From NCBI GenBank assembly GCA_050485745.1, contig JBJHBY010000001.1:3915-67914 (forward strand): a stretch of 64,000 bases of DNA. The letters run 5' to 3'. Below are positions 1-8,563 of this stretch, piece by piece; the first letter of the stretch is position 1, and each line of letters starts with the position of its first letter. The notes under the pieces are model-generated. The model worked only from the letters and a program-made list of their open reading frames with translations. It had not been told where the DNA came from and did no database searches. The position numbers and the translations under genes are program-made. Origin of the DNA: JBJHBY01 sp050485745 (GTDB lineage: Bacteria > Pseudomonadota > Gammaproteobacteria > Pseudomonadales > CAMLJR01).

Positions 1-311
1 CGCGCCCCGCCCTGGGCGTGGTCATGGCCGCCGAGGGCTACCCCGGCAGCTATGCGAAGGGGGATGTCATCAACGACCAGGGCGTCAACAGCCAGGACAT
101 CCAGGTGTTCCATGCCGGCACCGCGCTGCGCGACGACGAGGTCGTCACCAGCGGCGGCCGCGTGCTCTGCGTCACCGCCCTGGGCAGCAGCGTTGCCGAC
201 GCCCAGCGCCGCGCCTACCTGCGTGCTACGGCGATCCACTGGCGCGGTGCCTTCTACCGCCAGGACATCGGCTACCGGGCGATTGCCCGCGAGGGCGGCG
301 ATGGCGAATAA
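1..311 (+). CDS. purD: phosphoribosylamine-glycine ligase (GAR synthetase), C-terminal part
   Basis: This is the last ~103 codons of purD; the reading frame is open at the left edge, so the ATP-grasp core and the start lie outside the window. PurD ligates glycine to phosphoribosylamine in the second step of de novo purine synthesis, in the cytoplasm. The visible part is the GARS C-terminal domain, with the family landmarks GYPGSY, KGD.I, VFHAGTA, GGRVL.VTALG and a final DIGYRAI.RE. The stop is followed after 33 bp by coq7 on the same strand. The gene looks intact as far as it can be seen. Confidence 0.95.
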   Translation, partial: RPALGVVMAAEGYPGSYAKGDVINDQGVNSQDIQVFHAGTALRDDEVVTSGGRVLCVTALGSSVADAQRRAYLRATAIHWRGAFYRQDIGYRAIAREGGDGE

Positions 312-344
312 TCGGGTTGGGCCCTGTACTCCCGGGAGCTTTGC

Positions 345-986
345 ATGAGCCGCCACTACTCCCTCGCTGACCATCTGCTGATGCAGGCCGATGAGGCGCT
401 GCGCACCCTGGTGCCCGGCGCGCACCGGGCACGGCGTGCCAACCCCGCCGCGGCGCAGCCCGAGGCCAAGCTCGACGAGACGCAGCGCCGCCATGTGGCC
501 GCCATGCTGCGGGTCAATCACTGCGGCGAAGTCTGTGCCCAGGCCCTGTACCAGGGCCAGGCCCTGAGCGCGCGTCAGCCGGCGGTGCGCGAGGCCATGG
601 CCGGGGCCGCGGAGGAGGAAGTCGACCATCTGGTCTGGTGCGAGCAGCGCCTGCAGGAACTGGGCGGGCGCACCAGCCTGCTCAACCCCCTGTTCTACGC
701 GACATCCTTTGGTCTGGGGGCCATCGCCGGCGCCCTCGGGGACCGCATCAGCCTCGGCTTCGTCGCCGCCACCGAGGAGCAGGTCGGCGAGCACCTGCGC
801 GAGCACCTGGCGCGACTGCCCGCACCGGACACGCGCAGCCGGGCGATCCTCGACACCATGCTGGCCGACGAGGAGGCCCACGCCACCCGCGCCCTCGCCG
901 CAGGCGGCCAGCGCTTTCCCTACCCGGTGCGACGCCTGATGGCGGGCATGGCCAAAGTGATGACCCGCAGCACGTATTACGTGTAG
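345..986 (+). CDS. coq7: 2-polyprenyl-3-methyl-6-methoxy-1,4-benzoquinone monooxygenase (Coq7 type)
   Basis: A carboxylate-bridged di-iron hydroxylase that makes the last ring hydroxylation of ubiquinone synthesis at the membrane. The 213-residue length is normal for the family. The four-helix iron-ligand motifs are all present in order: [20 protein letters not shown] and DEEAHA. The C-terminus (STYYV) is also typical of bacterial Coq7. The ATG at 345 is preceded by a purine-rich stretch, CGGGAG. The TAG stop at 984-986 is the second to fourth base of a REP palindrome, so the repeat supplies the stop codon. Probably expressed on its own or from purD read-through. Confidence 0.95.
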   Translation: MSRHYSLADHLLMQADEALRTLVPGAHRARRANPAAAQPEAKLDETQRRHVAAMLRVNHCGEVCAQALYQGQALSARQPAVREAMAGAAEEEVDHLVWCEQRLQELGGRTSLLNPLFYATSFGLGAIAGALGDRISLGFVAATEEQVGEHLREHLARLPAPDTRSRAILDTMLADEEAHATRALAAGGQRFPYPVRRLMAGMAKVMTRSTYYV

Positions 987-1019
987 GCCGGGTTAGCGCA
1001 AATGCGCGTAACCCGGCGT
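983..1019. repeat. REP-type palindrome
   Basis: A GTAGGCCGGGTTAGCG arm is followed by its complement CGCGTAACCCGGC around an AAAT loop. It belongs to the dispersed palindrome family that recurs at 11210-11532, 36418-36621, 37321-37360, 43207-43312 and 46889-46996. It contains the coq7 stop codon and could act as a transcription terminator or mRNA end protector. Confidence 0.85.
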
Positions 1020-1178
1020 TCTCACCGTGATTGAATCCCGTGTCATTGCCGGTTTCGGAGCAGCACCGGATTGATCTGCCCGCGATGTCATGGACCAATC
1101 CGGCTTCGGTGCAGACTTGCGCTTTTCGTCGGCATAAAGCCTCAGCCCGACCAGCTGGCGCTGGCAGGAATATACAGA

Positions 1179-1193
1179 TACACTCCGGTATAC
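1179..1193. promoter_or_regulatory. putative TetR operator
   Basis: The palindromic 15-mer TACACTCCGGTATAC lies 20 bp upstream of the chosen TetR start. It agrees at 11 of 15 positions with TATACTGAAGTATAC upstream of the thiolase gene at 5087-5101 and has the same TAyAC-N4-GTATA architecture. A single regulator for both units is the simplest reading; binding itself is inferred. Confidence 0.5.
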
Positions 1194-1213
1194 CAACCAG
1201 CGGAGCCGGAAGT

Positions 1214-1828
1214 GTGTCCGACGCCCAGCCCCTGAATCGCATCGAACGCCGCAAGCTGGAGTTTCGCCAGAAGATCATTGAGGCCGCGCTGCAACTGTTC
1301 GAGCAGCGGGGCGTCAACGAGACCAGTGTCGCCGCCATCATCCAGCAGGCGGACATCGCTCACAAGACCTTCTTCAATCACTTCCCCAGCAAGGATCACC
1401 TGCTCAGGCACATCGCCTGCAGCTTCAGCGACAACGCTTATCGGGCCTTTCGCGAGGGCCTCGGCAAACACAGCGACCCGCGCAAACGCATCGCCTACTG
1501 CCTGCGCAATATCGCGATCACGCTGGACAAGGCCCATGCGCACTACAAGCAGCTGCTGAATCTGTACCTGATCAGCGGCGCCGTGCAGGGTGATCTGCGG
1601 CGGCAACAACGCCAGCAGTTCAGCCAGCTCATCAATGAGATCATCGCGGATGCCGGGGCGCGCAAGCTGCTGCGCCCCGGCTTCAAACCGGAGGCCCTGA
1701 GCGAGGTGATCATCGGTCTTTGCGTGTCCACCCTGCTGGCCTGGAGTCTCGAGGACGACTACCCCATCACGACCAAAATGGATGCGGTGATTGCATTCAT
1801 CAACGCCAGCGTTTTCGCCTATGAGTAG
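1214..1828 (+). CDS. TetR/AcrR-family transcriptional regulator
   Basis: A dimeric DNA-binding repressor whose ligand is unknown. The N-terminal ~60 residues contain the TetR helix-turn-helix (ALQLFEQRGVNETSV, then HKTFFNHFPSKDHLL); the rest is an all-helical ligand domain, giving about 204 residues. I chose the GTG at 1214 because GGAG at 1202-1205 is well spaced and the HTH then begins near residue 15. The reading frame stays open further upstream, but that would run through the putative operator. It is followed at 1961 by a flavin monooxygenase on the same strand, so it probably controls that gene and the convergent thiolase-like gene, whose upstream region carries a matching palindrome. 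Confidence 0.85.
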   Translation: MSDAQPLNRIERRKLEFRQKIIEAALQLFEQRGVNETSVAAIIQQADIAHKTFFNHFPSKDHLLRHIACSFSDNAYRAFREGLGKHSDPRKRIAYCLRNIAITLDKAHAHYKQLLNLYLISGAVQGDLRRQQRQQFSQLINEIIADAGARKLLRPGFKPEALSEVIIGLCVSTLLAWSLEDDYPITTKMDAVIAFINASVFAYE

Positions 1829-1960
1829 CCTCCCTGAAGCCTGCTGGCACCGGCACCCTGATCTGTCGCGAGAGATCGAGCCCAGGGGAGCGCGGGACAC
1901 TCCCCGCCGTGCCCCCGAAAACGATGACGGCGGGGCGCCGCGGAAACCAGGGAGCCTGCC

Positions 1961-3475
1961 GTGAGCAACGACCGCAACAACCCATCGGCGATCGTGATCG
2001 GCGCCGGCATGACCGGCATCGGGGTGGTGATCAAGCTGCGCAACGCGGGCATCACCCGTATCACCCTGCTGGAAAAGGCCGCCACCCCGGGGGGCACCTG
2101 GCGCGAGAATACCTACCCCGGGGTAGCCTGCGACGTACCCTCCCACGCCTATACCTATACGTTCGCGCCCAACCCGGGCTGGAGCAGCCTGTTCGCCTCC
2201 GGCGCGGAGATCCAGGGCTATATCGGGAAGGTATTCCACGAGCATGGCGTGGACCAGCACGTTCACTTCAATCAACAGGTCACCCGCTGCCGCTACCACG
2301 ATGGCCGCTGGCAGGTGACTACCGCCACGGGCGAGGTCTACGAAGCCGACCTGCTGTTTTCCGCCACCGGCTTTCTGCACCAGCCGGCCATACCGGATAT
2401 CGCCGGCCTCGACCGTTTTGCCGGCCCCAGGATGCACTCCGCGCGCTGGGACCACTCCGTCGCCCTGGAGGGCCGGCGCATCGGCGTAATCGGAACCGGC
2501 TCGAGTGCGGCCCAGATCATTCCGCAACTGATCCACCTGCCGGGCACCGAGGTCACGGTGTTTCAGCGCACCGCGCAGTGGATCGTGCACACGGACAACA
2601 AACCGTACAGCGAATCCGACCAGCAACGCTTTCAGAAAAAGCCCGCGTTGATGGAGCGCATCCGGCGCCGATCCCTGGCCATTTTTGAGCTGGGCACCAC
2701 CGCACTGACCAGCCAGAACCCGATCTACCGGCTGATGCACCACCTGTTTGCCTGGAACGCCCGGCGCAACCTGAAGGCACGGGTGAAGGATCCGGTGCTG
2801 CGTGCGAAGCTCACCCCGGATTACACCTTTGGCTGCAAGCGGGTGATCCTCAACGGCAGCTTCTACGACGACATCCAGCGCCCCAATGCGCACCTGGTCA
2901 CTGAAAAAATTGACCATATCGAAGCCGATGGCGTGGTCACCGCCGACGGCTGCAAACACGGCCTGGATGTACTGGTACTGGCCACCGGCTTTGATGCGTC
3001 CGCCTTTATGCGGCCAATGGAATTCCGCGGTCGCGACGGGCTTTCCATCGACGAGGTGTGGAAAGAGAAAATTTCAGCCTACCGCTCGATGCTCCTTCCG
3101 GGCTTTCCCAATTGCTTTCTGATGCTGGGCCCCAACAGCCCGATCGGCAACTATTCGGTGACGGCGATCAGTGAAATGCAGGCGGATTACGCCATCGGCC
3201 TGATCAGGCAGTGGCAGGCAGGAACGCTTGAGCGCATCGAGGTCAGGCAAGGCGCATTCGAACAGTGGCGATCCATGCTCAAGGCCCGCGTGGGCAACAC
3301 CATCTGGGCCAGCGGCTGCCAGAGCTGGTATCTGGATGCCGACGGCGATCCACTCACCTGGCCGGACAGCTGGAAGAACTGGGTAGCGATGATGAAAGAA
3401 CTGCGGATCGAGGACCTTGTTCCAGCGGAGCAGGCCGACGATATCAAGCCGGCCGCGAACCCGGGTTATTATTAA
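1961..3475 (+). CDS. flavin-containing Baeyer-Villiger-type monooxygenase
   Basis: A FAD/NADPH enzyme expected to insert oxygen next to a ketone or otherwise oxygenate a lipophilic substrate. It has the N-terminal FAD-binding Rossmann turn (GAGMTGIG, residues ~11-18). Next comes the Baeyer-Villiger fingerprint FxGxxxHxxxWD, read as FAGPRMHSARWD near residue 148, and then the NADPH Rossmann motif GTGSSA near residue 179. The length of 504 aa is right for the family. The start is GTG at 1961 with AGGGAG about 8 bp upstream. It follows the TetR gene by 132 bp and converges on a thiolase-like gene, so ring or side-chain oxidation followed by CoA-dependent cleavage is plausible. The substrate cannot be read from the sequence. 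Confidence 0.88.
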   Translation: MSNDRNNPSAIVIGAGMTGIGVVIKLRNAGITRITLLEKAATPGGTWRENTYPGVACDVPSHAYTYTFAPNPGWSSLFASGAEIQGYIGKVFHEHGVDQHVHFNQQVTRCRYHDGRWQVTTATGEVYEADLLFSATGFLHQPAIPDIAGLDRFAGPRMHSARWDHSVALEGRRIGVIGTGSSAAQIIPQLIHLPGTEVTVFQRTAQWIVHTDNKPYSESDQQRFQKKPALMERIRRRSLAIFELGTTALTSQNPIYRLMHHLFAWNARRNLKARVKDPVLRAKLTPDYTFGCKRVILNGSFYDDIQRPNAHLVTEKIDHIEADGVVTADGCKHGLDVLVLATGFDASAFMRPMEFRGRDGLSIDEVWKEKISAYRSMLLPGFPNCFLMLGPNSPIGNYSVTAISEMQADYAIGLIRQWQAGTLERIEVRQGAFEQWRSMLKARVGNTIWASGCQSWYLDADGDPLTWPDSWKNWVAMMKELRIEDLVPAEQADDIKPAANPGYY

Positions 3476-3507
3476 GGCACCCCCCTCTGCCGCATTAACC
3501 CGGCAAT
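3475..3507 (-). repeat. truncated copy of the multi-hairpin 3'-end element
   Basis: A GGCA...TGCC hairpin is joined to the tail GCATTAACCCGGCAATG, which matches the conserved ends of the long copies at 8396-8563 and 30950-31100. On the minus strand the tail encodes the last residues and TAA stop of the thiolase-like gene. The remaining hairpins are missing. Confidence 0.6.
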
Positions 3508-5021
3508 GTGAAGCGACCATCCGCGAGAATCATCAACCGCCGCCCAACGAATTCCTCCCGGGTCATTCTCTCCAGCAGGGCCACGTCCTCGCTGCGGGCA
3601 ACGGTGCGTCGGGCGCCGTCGCGTCGGGCGCCGCTGCGCCGCTCACCCGGAATATCGACATAGACGAAGCCATGGGAGATCGCATCCTTCACGTAGCACA
3701 CGGTGTAACCGACAACGGTGGCGTCACCACTGTACCCGGTGACTGAGGGCACAGGGTGGTCCTTCGCGGCCACCGCCTCGGTAATGTCCTCGAAGCAGTA
3801 GCCATCGGCCCCCGCATGGCTGGAGAAGATCGCCACCGCCTGCTTGCCAAAGATGCCGCTGAGGTTGGAGGTGAGGCCGAAGTGACGCTCGGCCGTTCCC
3901 TTGTCGCGCAATACCTCGACCATGCGCGCCACCCCGTCCAGTGCACCGTGGTTATAGGGCCCGCCGGCAAAGGCCATGGAGCCGGTGACGGTCCATGGGC
4001 AGACGCCATCCAGCCGCAGGTCATGGGCAAAGGATTGCACCGCCGAGGGGAAGCAACTGTAGAGATCCGCGGCGCCGATGTCCTGGTGGCTGATGCCCGC
4101 CAGCTGATAGGCGCGCTCACCGGCCATCACCGTGCCAAGGTGGCTGTGCAGGGTTTGCTGCTCCGCCAGGCACACCACGTGGCGCGACTGCACCGCCGCA
4201 ACCGGATAGATCCAGTGGCTTTCGTCCAGGCCCAGTTGCCGGGCTTTCGCCGCGGAGCAGACCAGGATGGCCACCGCCTGGTTCACGTTCCACTGGCTGT
4301 TGTGCTTTTTGGTATAGGGAAAGGCGAGCATGCTGTTCCTGCCGCCAGGGTTGCGGATCTGCGCAGCGGGTACGACCTCGCGGCTCCAGGCATGGGGATT
4401 GTTCGCGGCGATTGCGCTGAACTGGCTGTAGAGTTCGGCAATGCGGTCGCGATGCTCCTCGATGCCCAGCCCCTGCTGGTGGCGCAGCGCCGATTCGATG
4501 ACGGCAAACAGCTCCACCGGCATCATCAGCCCGGCACGGGTCTCGGCCTCGGTGGTAAAGGGATCGGGGGTCGGGTGGTACACATCAGGCGGCGGAGTGT
4601 TTTCGGGCTGCACGGTGTTGCTGACCGGCACCCCGGTGATTCTGGCGCGCAGTTCGCGGAACTTCGCCTCGCCACCGGTCACCACGCCGATCGAGCAGTC
4701 ACCGGACTGGATCGCCGCAAACAGGTCGAACAGGGGTGTCAGCTGCAGCACACCGAGGTCGGCAAGAATGCTCCTGGCACCGGGGCAGCCCAGCTCGTCG
4801 GCAATCAGGCGGCCGGGGTTGCGGTACTGCCACATGCCCTGCTCCACCGAAATCGACTCCAGTTCGGCCACCAGGGTCGGGCGACCGGCATCCCGCGCCG
4901 CATCGCGGATGGCGCTCACCATCAGCTGGAAGGGCTCGGGACAGCCCGCCGGATCTTCAGAGTGATTCTGGCAGAAGCCCACGCCGACGATGACGGGGGT
5001 GTTGGCGGCTGGTGCGCTCAC
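3495..5021 (-). CDS. thiolase-like protein (SCP2-thiolase / acetyl-CoA acetyltransferase-like)
   Basis: About 508 aa with a thiolase fold of the SCP2-like group. These proteins cleave or condense acyl-CoA thioesters, or act as non-catalytic partners in steroid side-chain degradation. The N-terminal strand reads NTPVIVGVG. Later come DLYSCFPSAVQ, the region around a family active site, and GGPYNHGALDG, which carries the conserved Asn-His. The C-terminal ~70 residues form an extra Arg-rich tail. The GTG at 5019-5021 is chosen because CCTGAGGGAG lies directly upstream; an ATG 33 bases further up has no such site. Its last codons and stop lie inside a repeat tail. A strong palindrome at 5087-5101 lies ~65 bp upstream of the start. 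Confidence 0.75.
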   Translation of the reverse strand: MSAPAANTPVIVGVGFCQNHSEDPAGCPEPFQLMVSAIRDAARDAGRPTLVAELESISVEQGMWQYRNPGRLIADELGCPGARSILADLGVLQLTPLFDLFAAIQSGDCSIGVVTGGEAKFRELRARITGVPVSNTVQPENTPPPDVYHPTPDPFTTEAETRAGLMMPVELFAVIESALRHQQGLGIEEHRDRIAELYSQFSAIAANNPHAWSREVVPAAQIRNPGGRNSMLAFPYTKKHNSQWNVNQAVAILVCSAAKARQLGLDESHWIYPVAAVQSRHVVCLAEQQTLHSHLGTVMAGERAYQLAGISHQDIGAADLYSCFPSAVQSFAHDLRLDGVCPWTVTGSMAFAGGPYNHGALDGVARMVEVLRDKGTAERHFGLTSNLSGIFGKQAVAIFSSHAGADGYCFEDITEAVAAKDHPVPSVTGYSGDATVVGYTVCYVKDAISHGFVYVDIPGERRSGARRDGARRTVARSEDVALLERMTREEFVGRRLMILADGRFTLPG

Positions 5022-5069
5022 GATAACTCCCTCAGGCCCGGCCCTGACCGGCATGGCCCCGACACAAAT

Positions 5070-5109
5070 GCATTTATATATTCACATATACTGAAGTATA
5101 CATAAATGC
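5070..5109. promoter_or_regulatory. putative TetR operator with nested palindrome
   Basis: The core TATACTGAAGTATAC (5087-5101) is bracketed by a second pair of inverted arms, GCATTTAT (5070-5077) and ATAAATGC (5102-5109). The AT-rich block is unlike the surrounding GC-rich DNA and lies upstream of the thiolase-like gene. The core has the same layout as the palindrome in front of the TetR gene at 1179-1193. Confidence 0.55.
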
Positions 5110-5148
5110 GCGTGCCGATGGCATGGTGAGCCCGCGCCTGACAGGCCG

Positions 5149-5913
5149 TTACCGGACCACCACCACCGGCAAGGGCAGCACCTCAAGCAACTCATCCAGA
5201 TGGGCGGGATCGAGGCCGATCAGCTCTCCAGGCAACAACAGCAGCTCACCCTGCAAACGCGCGGCGGTGACCTTCAGGGCCGCCATGGACTCCGCATTGT
5301 GGATGGTGATGTGCTGCGGGCGCAGCGCCTGGGCCTGTGGCCCCGCTGCCTGCTGCACGGCGCGGCTGCGCGCCTGCAAGGCATCCACATCCGCGGTATC
5401 CGGCAGCAACAGCACCAGGCGCTGGCCCCCCAGGGCCGCCAGTTCCAGGCCGGACGCGAGGGCACGCTCCGCGGCAGCCGTGCCGTTGAACACCACGTAG
5501 AGCACCGCGGGCGGGCTCGAGCGCCAGTGCTGTGGCGCGGCCATCAGCATGTCCACCAGCCCCACATCCTCGGCGGGCGCAGCGCCCCGCTCCAGCCTGC
5601 GCCGCTCGCAGTGCCAGAGCACCTGATGCAGGGCCGCCTCCCGGGCCAGTTGTTGCTGCAGGCGTCCGAACAGGCGGTCGAACTGCTCCGCCACCGAAGC
5701 GGGGGAGAAATCCCGGCTGCGGGCGGAGTAGCGGGAAATTTCACGGGTGAAGGGCAGGCCGGCGGTGAGCAGCAATTCGCCGCGCTCGATGAACAGGGCC
5801 TGCACGCGCGCCTTGCGCAGGGCCGCGAGGCGCACAGCCCAGTGTACGCAGCGCACCGCCGCCGGATCCGACTCCACCAACAGCAGGAGCCGGGGCTGCT
5901 CAGTCCCGCTCAT
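5149..5913 (-). CDS. universal-stress-protein-like protein
   Basis: A cytoplasmic protein of about 254 aa that resembles a Usp-type alpha/beta fold. It opens with a beta strand (RLLLLVESD) and a helix rich in Ala/Val. It ends with a buried strand (LPLPVVVVR), as Usp-like domains do. I see no clear ATP-binding GxxGxxxxxxxxxS/T motif, so nucleotide binding is doubtful. The ATG at 5911-5913 lies inside the end of the upstream Lon-like gene (13-base overlap), so the two are translationally coupled. A role with the protease in stress response is an inference from this coupling. Confidence 0.6.
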   Translation of the reverse strand: MSGTEQPRLLLLVESDPAAVRCVHWAVRLAALRKARVQALFIERGELLLTAGLPFTREISRYSARSRDFSPASVAEQFDRLFGRLQQQLAREAALHQVLWHCERRRLERGAAPAEDVGLVDMLMAAPQHWRSSPPAVLYVVFNGTAAAERALASGLELAALGGQRLVLLLPDTADVDALQARSRAVQQAAGPQAQALRPQHITIHNAESMAALKVTAARLQGELLLLPGELIGLDPAHLDELLEVLPLPVVVVR

Positions 5914-8332
5914 GCCTCGTACCTCCCCCGTTGAGCGCAGCCGCGCCTGCGCCGTCGCCGCGCTCGGCCCGCTGCACGCTGTGCCAGCGCTCCAGCTGCT
6001 GTTGCACGGCAGCATTGGCGGAGCCTTCGGGGAAGCGCCCGCTCGCATCCGCCTCACCTGCGGGCAAGCCGGTGAGCAGCGCCAGCAGTTCGTCGATATG
6101 ACGCACCGCATGGACGGTGAAACGCCCCTCGCGCACCGCCTCGACCACGTCCTCGCGCAGCATCAGGTGCTGGGTATTCGCGGCCGGTATGATCACGCCC
6201 TGGCCGCCATCAAGACCGCGATCCACGCAGACGTCGAAGTAGCCCTCGATCTTCTCGTTGACGCCGCCGATGGCCTGGATGGCACCATGCTGGTTGACCG
6301 AACCGGTGACGGCGAAGCGCTGGGCCAGGGGCAGGCCACCGATGGCCGACAGCAGCACACACAACTCCACCGCGGAGGCACTGTCACCATCCACCATGCC
6401 GTAGGACTGTTCGAACACCAGGCTGGCTGACACCGACAGCGGCAGGTCCCTGGCAAAACGCTGGGCGATATAGCTACCGAGGATGAGCACACCCTTGCTG
6501 TGAATGGGGCCGCCGAGTCGCGTCTCGCGCTCGATGTCGACCACGCCGCGCCCGCCAACGCGGGCGGTGGCGCTGATGCGTCCGGGGCGGCCAAACCACT
6601 CCTCGCCAACGCGAAATACCGCCAGGCCGTTGGCCTGGCCGATGCTCTCCCCCGTGGTGGCGATCATCACCAGCTCGCGGGCAACCTGCTCGCGCAGCTG
6701 CTCACGCACCTGGCCATGGCGATAGCGACGGCGCTCCAGGGCGCGCCGCACATCCGCTGCGCGAACCTGCCCGTTGCCCCCGTCCCGCGCCCAGTAGGCA
6801 GACTCGCGCAGCAAGTCGGTCAGGCGCATCACGTTGAGGCTGAGCTTCTGCGCGTCATCCACCATACGCGAACTGTGCTCGATGACCCGGGCCACGCCGT
6901 CGCGGTCCAGGGGCGGCAACTGTTCGCGCCGGGCGATGTCGGCAATCAGCCGCGCATAGAGCGCCACCTGCTGTGGTGCGCGGGTCAGCTCCTCGCTGAA
7001 ATCCGCCTGCACCTTGAACAGCTGGGAGAACTCCGGATCGTACTCCTGCAGCAACAGGTACAGCATGCGCTCGCCGCACAGCACCACCTTCACATCGAGC
7101 GGCACCGGCTCCGGTTCCAGAGAGGTGGTCCGGGTCAGGCTGAGCACGTCTTCCAGGGATTCGATGCGCAGCTCCCCGGCGCGCAGGGCCCGCTTCAGGC
7201 CCTCCCAGGCAAAGGGGTTGGTGAGCAGCTTGCGTGCGTCGAGAATCAGATAGCCCCCGTTGGCGCGGTGCAGGGCACCGGGCCGGATCAGGGTGAAATC
7301 CGTGGTGAGCATGCCGAACTGCGCCTGGTGCTCGATGCGGCCGATCAGGTTCTGGAAGGTCGGGTTATCCTCGTAGATCAGCGGCGCGCCCTCGGTCTCG
7401 CCGTGGTCGACCAGCACATTGACCCGGTACTCCCGGTACTCCGGCTCCAATGCCAGCCGCGACGGCGTGGTATTGCCGTCCTTCTCGGCATTGCGGAAGA
7501 AGGCCTCGAGGTTCTCCAGCAGGTGTTCGTGCAGGCTCTCCAGCCAGGCCAGCACACCGGTGTGCTCCTGCCAGCGCTGTTGCAGCCCCTGCAGCAGCGG
7601 GTCCACCGCCACATGGGCGAACTCCCGGTTCAGCGCCTTGATGCGGCTGCGGTTTTCCTCCTGCAGGCGCGGCATGCGCTGCAACAACTGGCGCAGCTCC
7701 TCATTGAGCCCTTCGACCACGCGCTCGATCTCGTGGCGACGCGCCTCGGGCAGCTTGTTGAATTCCTCCGGCCCCAGCAGCTTGCCATCCTGCATCGGGC
7801 CAAGGGTGAAGCCCATCGGTGTGCGCAGCAGGGCAATGCCCTGGCCGCGCGCCTTCTCGACCAGTTCCTCCATACCCTGTTTTTCGCGGGACTGGAGCTC
7901 GTCGTGGATCTCCTGCAGCCGGTTCTGGTAGTCCTCGCCCTGAAAGGTCGCCGGGACCACGTCCAGCAGCTGCTCCACCAGGGTCTGCATCTCGCGCTGC
8001 AGGCGGCGCCCGTCGCCACCTGGCAGGCTCAGGCTGCGCGGCCGCGCAGGCTGTTCGAAATCGTGTACGTAGCAGCAGTCCCCGGGCTTTGTCGCGGCCG
8101 CCGCGCGCTCCCCCACCAGGCGGGTCACCAGGCTGTGCTTGCCCACTCCGAGAGCGCCGGTGACGAACAGGTTATAGCCGGGGTGCGCCATGCCCACCCC
8201 GAAATCGATGGCCTCACGCGCCCGCTCCTGGCCTGGCAGTGCATCCAGCGGGGGCAACTCGCTGCTGTCGGTGAAGGACAGCAGCGACAGATCACAGTGG
8301 TGATAGAGGGCATCCGGGGACAATGGCTGCAT
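5900..8332 (-). CDS. Lon-like ATP-dependent protease (AAA_32 / Lon_C family)
   Basis: An 810-residue protein combining an AAA-type ATPase with a C-terminal Lon serine-lysine protease domain. The Walker A-like loop (GALGVGKHS, residues 59-67) has His where Ser/Thr is usual. The central part is coiled-coil-like and charged. The protease dyad is seen as GDSASAVE (Ser near residue 650) and VNEKIEG (Lys near residue 694). The TGSVNQHGAIQAIGG stretch is also characteristic. It lacks the N-terminal substrate domain of classic LonA. It is followed by an overlapping Usp-like gene. The start at 8332 is an ATG with AGGAGG upstream. Cytoplasmic protein quality control is the likely role. Confidence 0.88.
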   Translation of the reverse strand: MQPLSPDALYHHCDLSLLSFTDSSELPPLDALPGQERAREAIDFGVGMAHPGYNLFVTGALGVGKHSLVTRLVGERAAAATKPGDCCYVHDFEQPARPRSLSLPGGDGRRLQREMQTLVEQLLDVVPATFQGEDYQNRLQEIHDELQSREKQGMEELVEKARGQGIALLRTPMGFTLGPMQDGKLLGPEEFNKLPEARRHEIERVVEGLNEELRQLLQRMPRLQEENRSRIKALNREFAHVAVDPLLQGLQQRWQEHTGVLAWLESLHEHLLENLEAFFRNAEKDGNTTPSRLALEPEYREYRVNVLVDHGETEGAPLIYEDNPTFQNLIGRIEHQAQFGMLTTDFTLIRPGALHRANGGYLILDARKLLTNPFAWEGLKRALRAGELRIESLEDVLSLTRTTSLEPEPVPLDVKVVLCGERMLYLLLQEYDPEFSQLFKVQADFSEELTRAPQQVALYARLIADIARREQLPPLDRDGVARVIEHSSRMVDDAQKLSLNVMRLTDLLRESAYWARDGGNGQVRAADVRRALERRRYRHGQVREQLREQVARELVMIATTGESIGQANGLAVFRVGEEWFGRPGRISATARVGGRGVVDIERETRLGGPIHSKGVLILGSYIAQRFARDLPLSVSASLVFEQSYGMVDGDSASAVELCVLLSAIGGLPLAQRFAVTGSVNQHGAIQAIGGVNEKIEGYFDVCVDRGLDGGQGVIIPAANTQHLMLREDVVEAVREGRFTVHAVRHIDELLALLTGLPAGEADASGRFPEGSANAAVQQQLERWHSVQRAERGDGAGAAALNGGGTRHERD

Positions 8333-8395
8333 GCGACCTCCTGCGCAATGGGAACGACGTTACTCGCCGGCCTGGTCGACACCCGGCTCCGAGTA

Positions 8396-8563
8396 TTAAC
8401 CTTGCAATCAAATCGATCATTCTGATCGACTTGATTGTCGCCCTTGAAATACTGGCGCAATTGCGTGGAATTGCTGGTCTTTCAAGGGCTCGCGACCGGG
8501 CTTCACCCGGCGGCGGCACCTCCAGGTGCCGCATTAACCTGGCAATATTCGTCGCCGGGTTAA
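8396..8563 (-). repeat. multi-hairpin 3'-end element, long copy A
   Basis: In plus coordinates the hairpins are: 8405-8437 (15-bp arms, one mismatch); 8440-8489 (outer arms GCCCTTGAAA/TTTCAAGGGC, inner arms GCAATT/AATTGC around hexaloop GCGTGG); 8496-8510 (CCGGG/CCCGG); and 8515-8530 (GGCACCT/AGGTGCC). A 30-nt imperfect palindrome at 8534-8563 closes it, and that palindrome contains the stop codon of the Rieske gene. Copy B at 30950-31100 has the same four hairpins with different but still complementary stems. No protein is encoded. It lies between the Rieske stop and the Lon-like start. Confidence 0.7.

Noticed and set aside
1142..2959. Open frame of 605 codons on the minus strand over the TetR/BVMO region
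   Set aside because: It is antisense to two genes with clear family motifs. Long antisense frames are common in GC-rich DNA.
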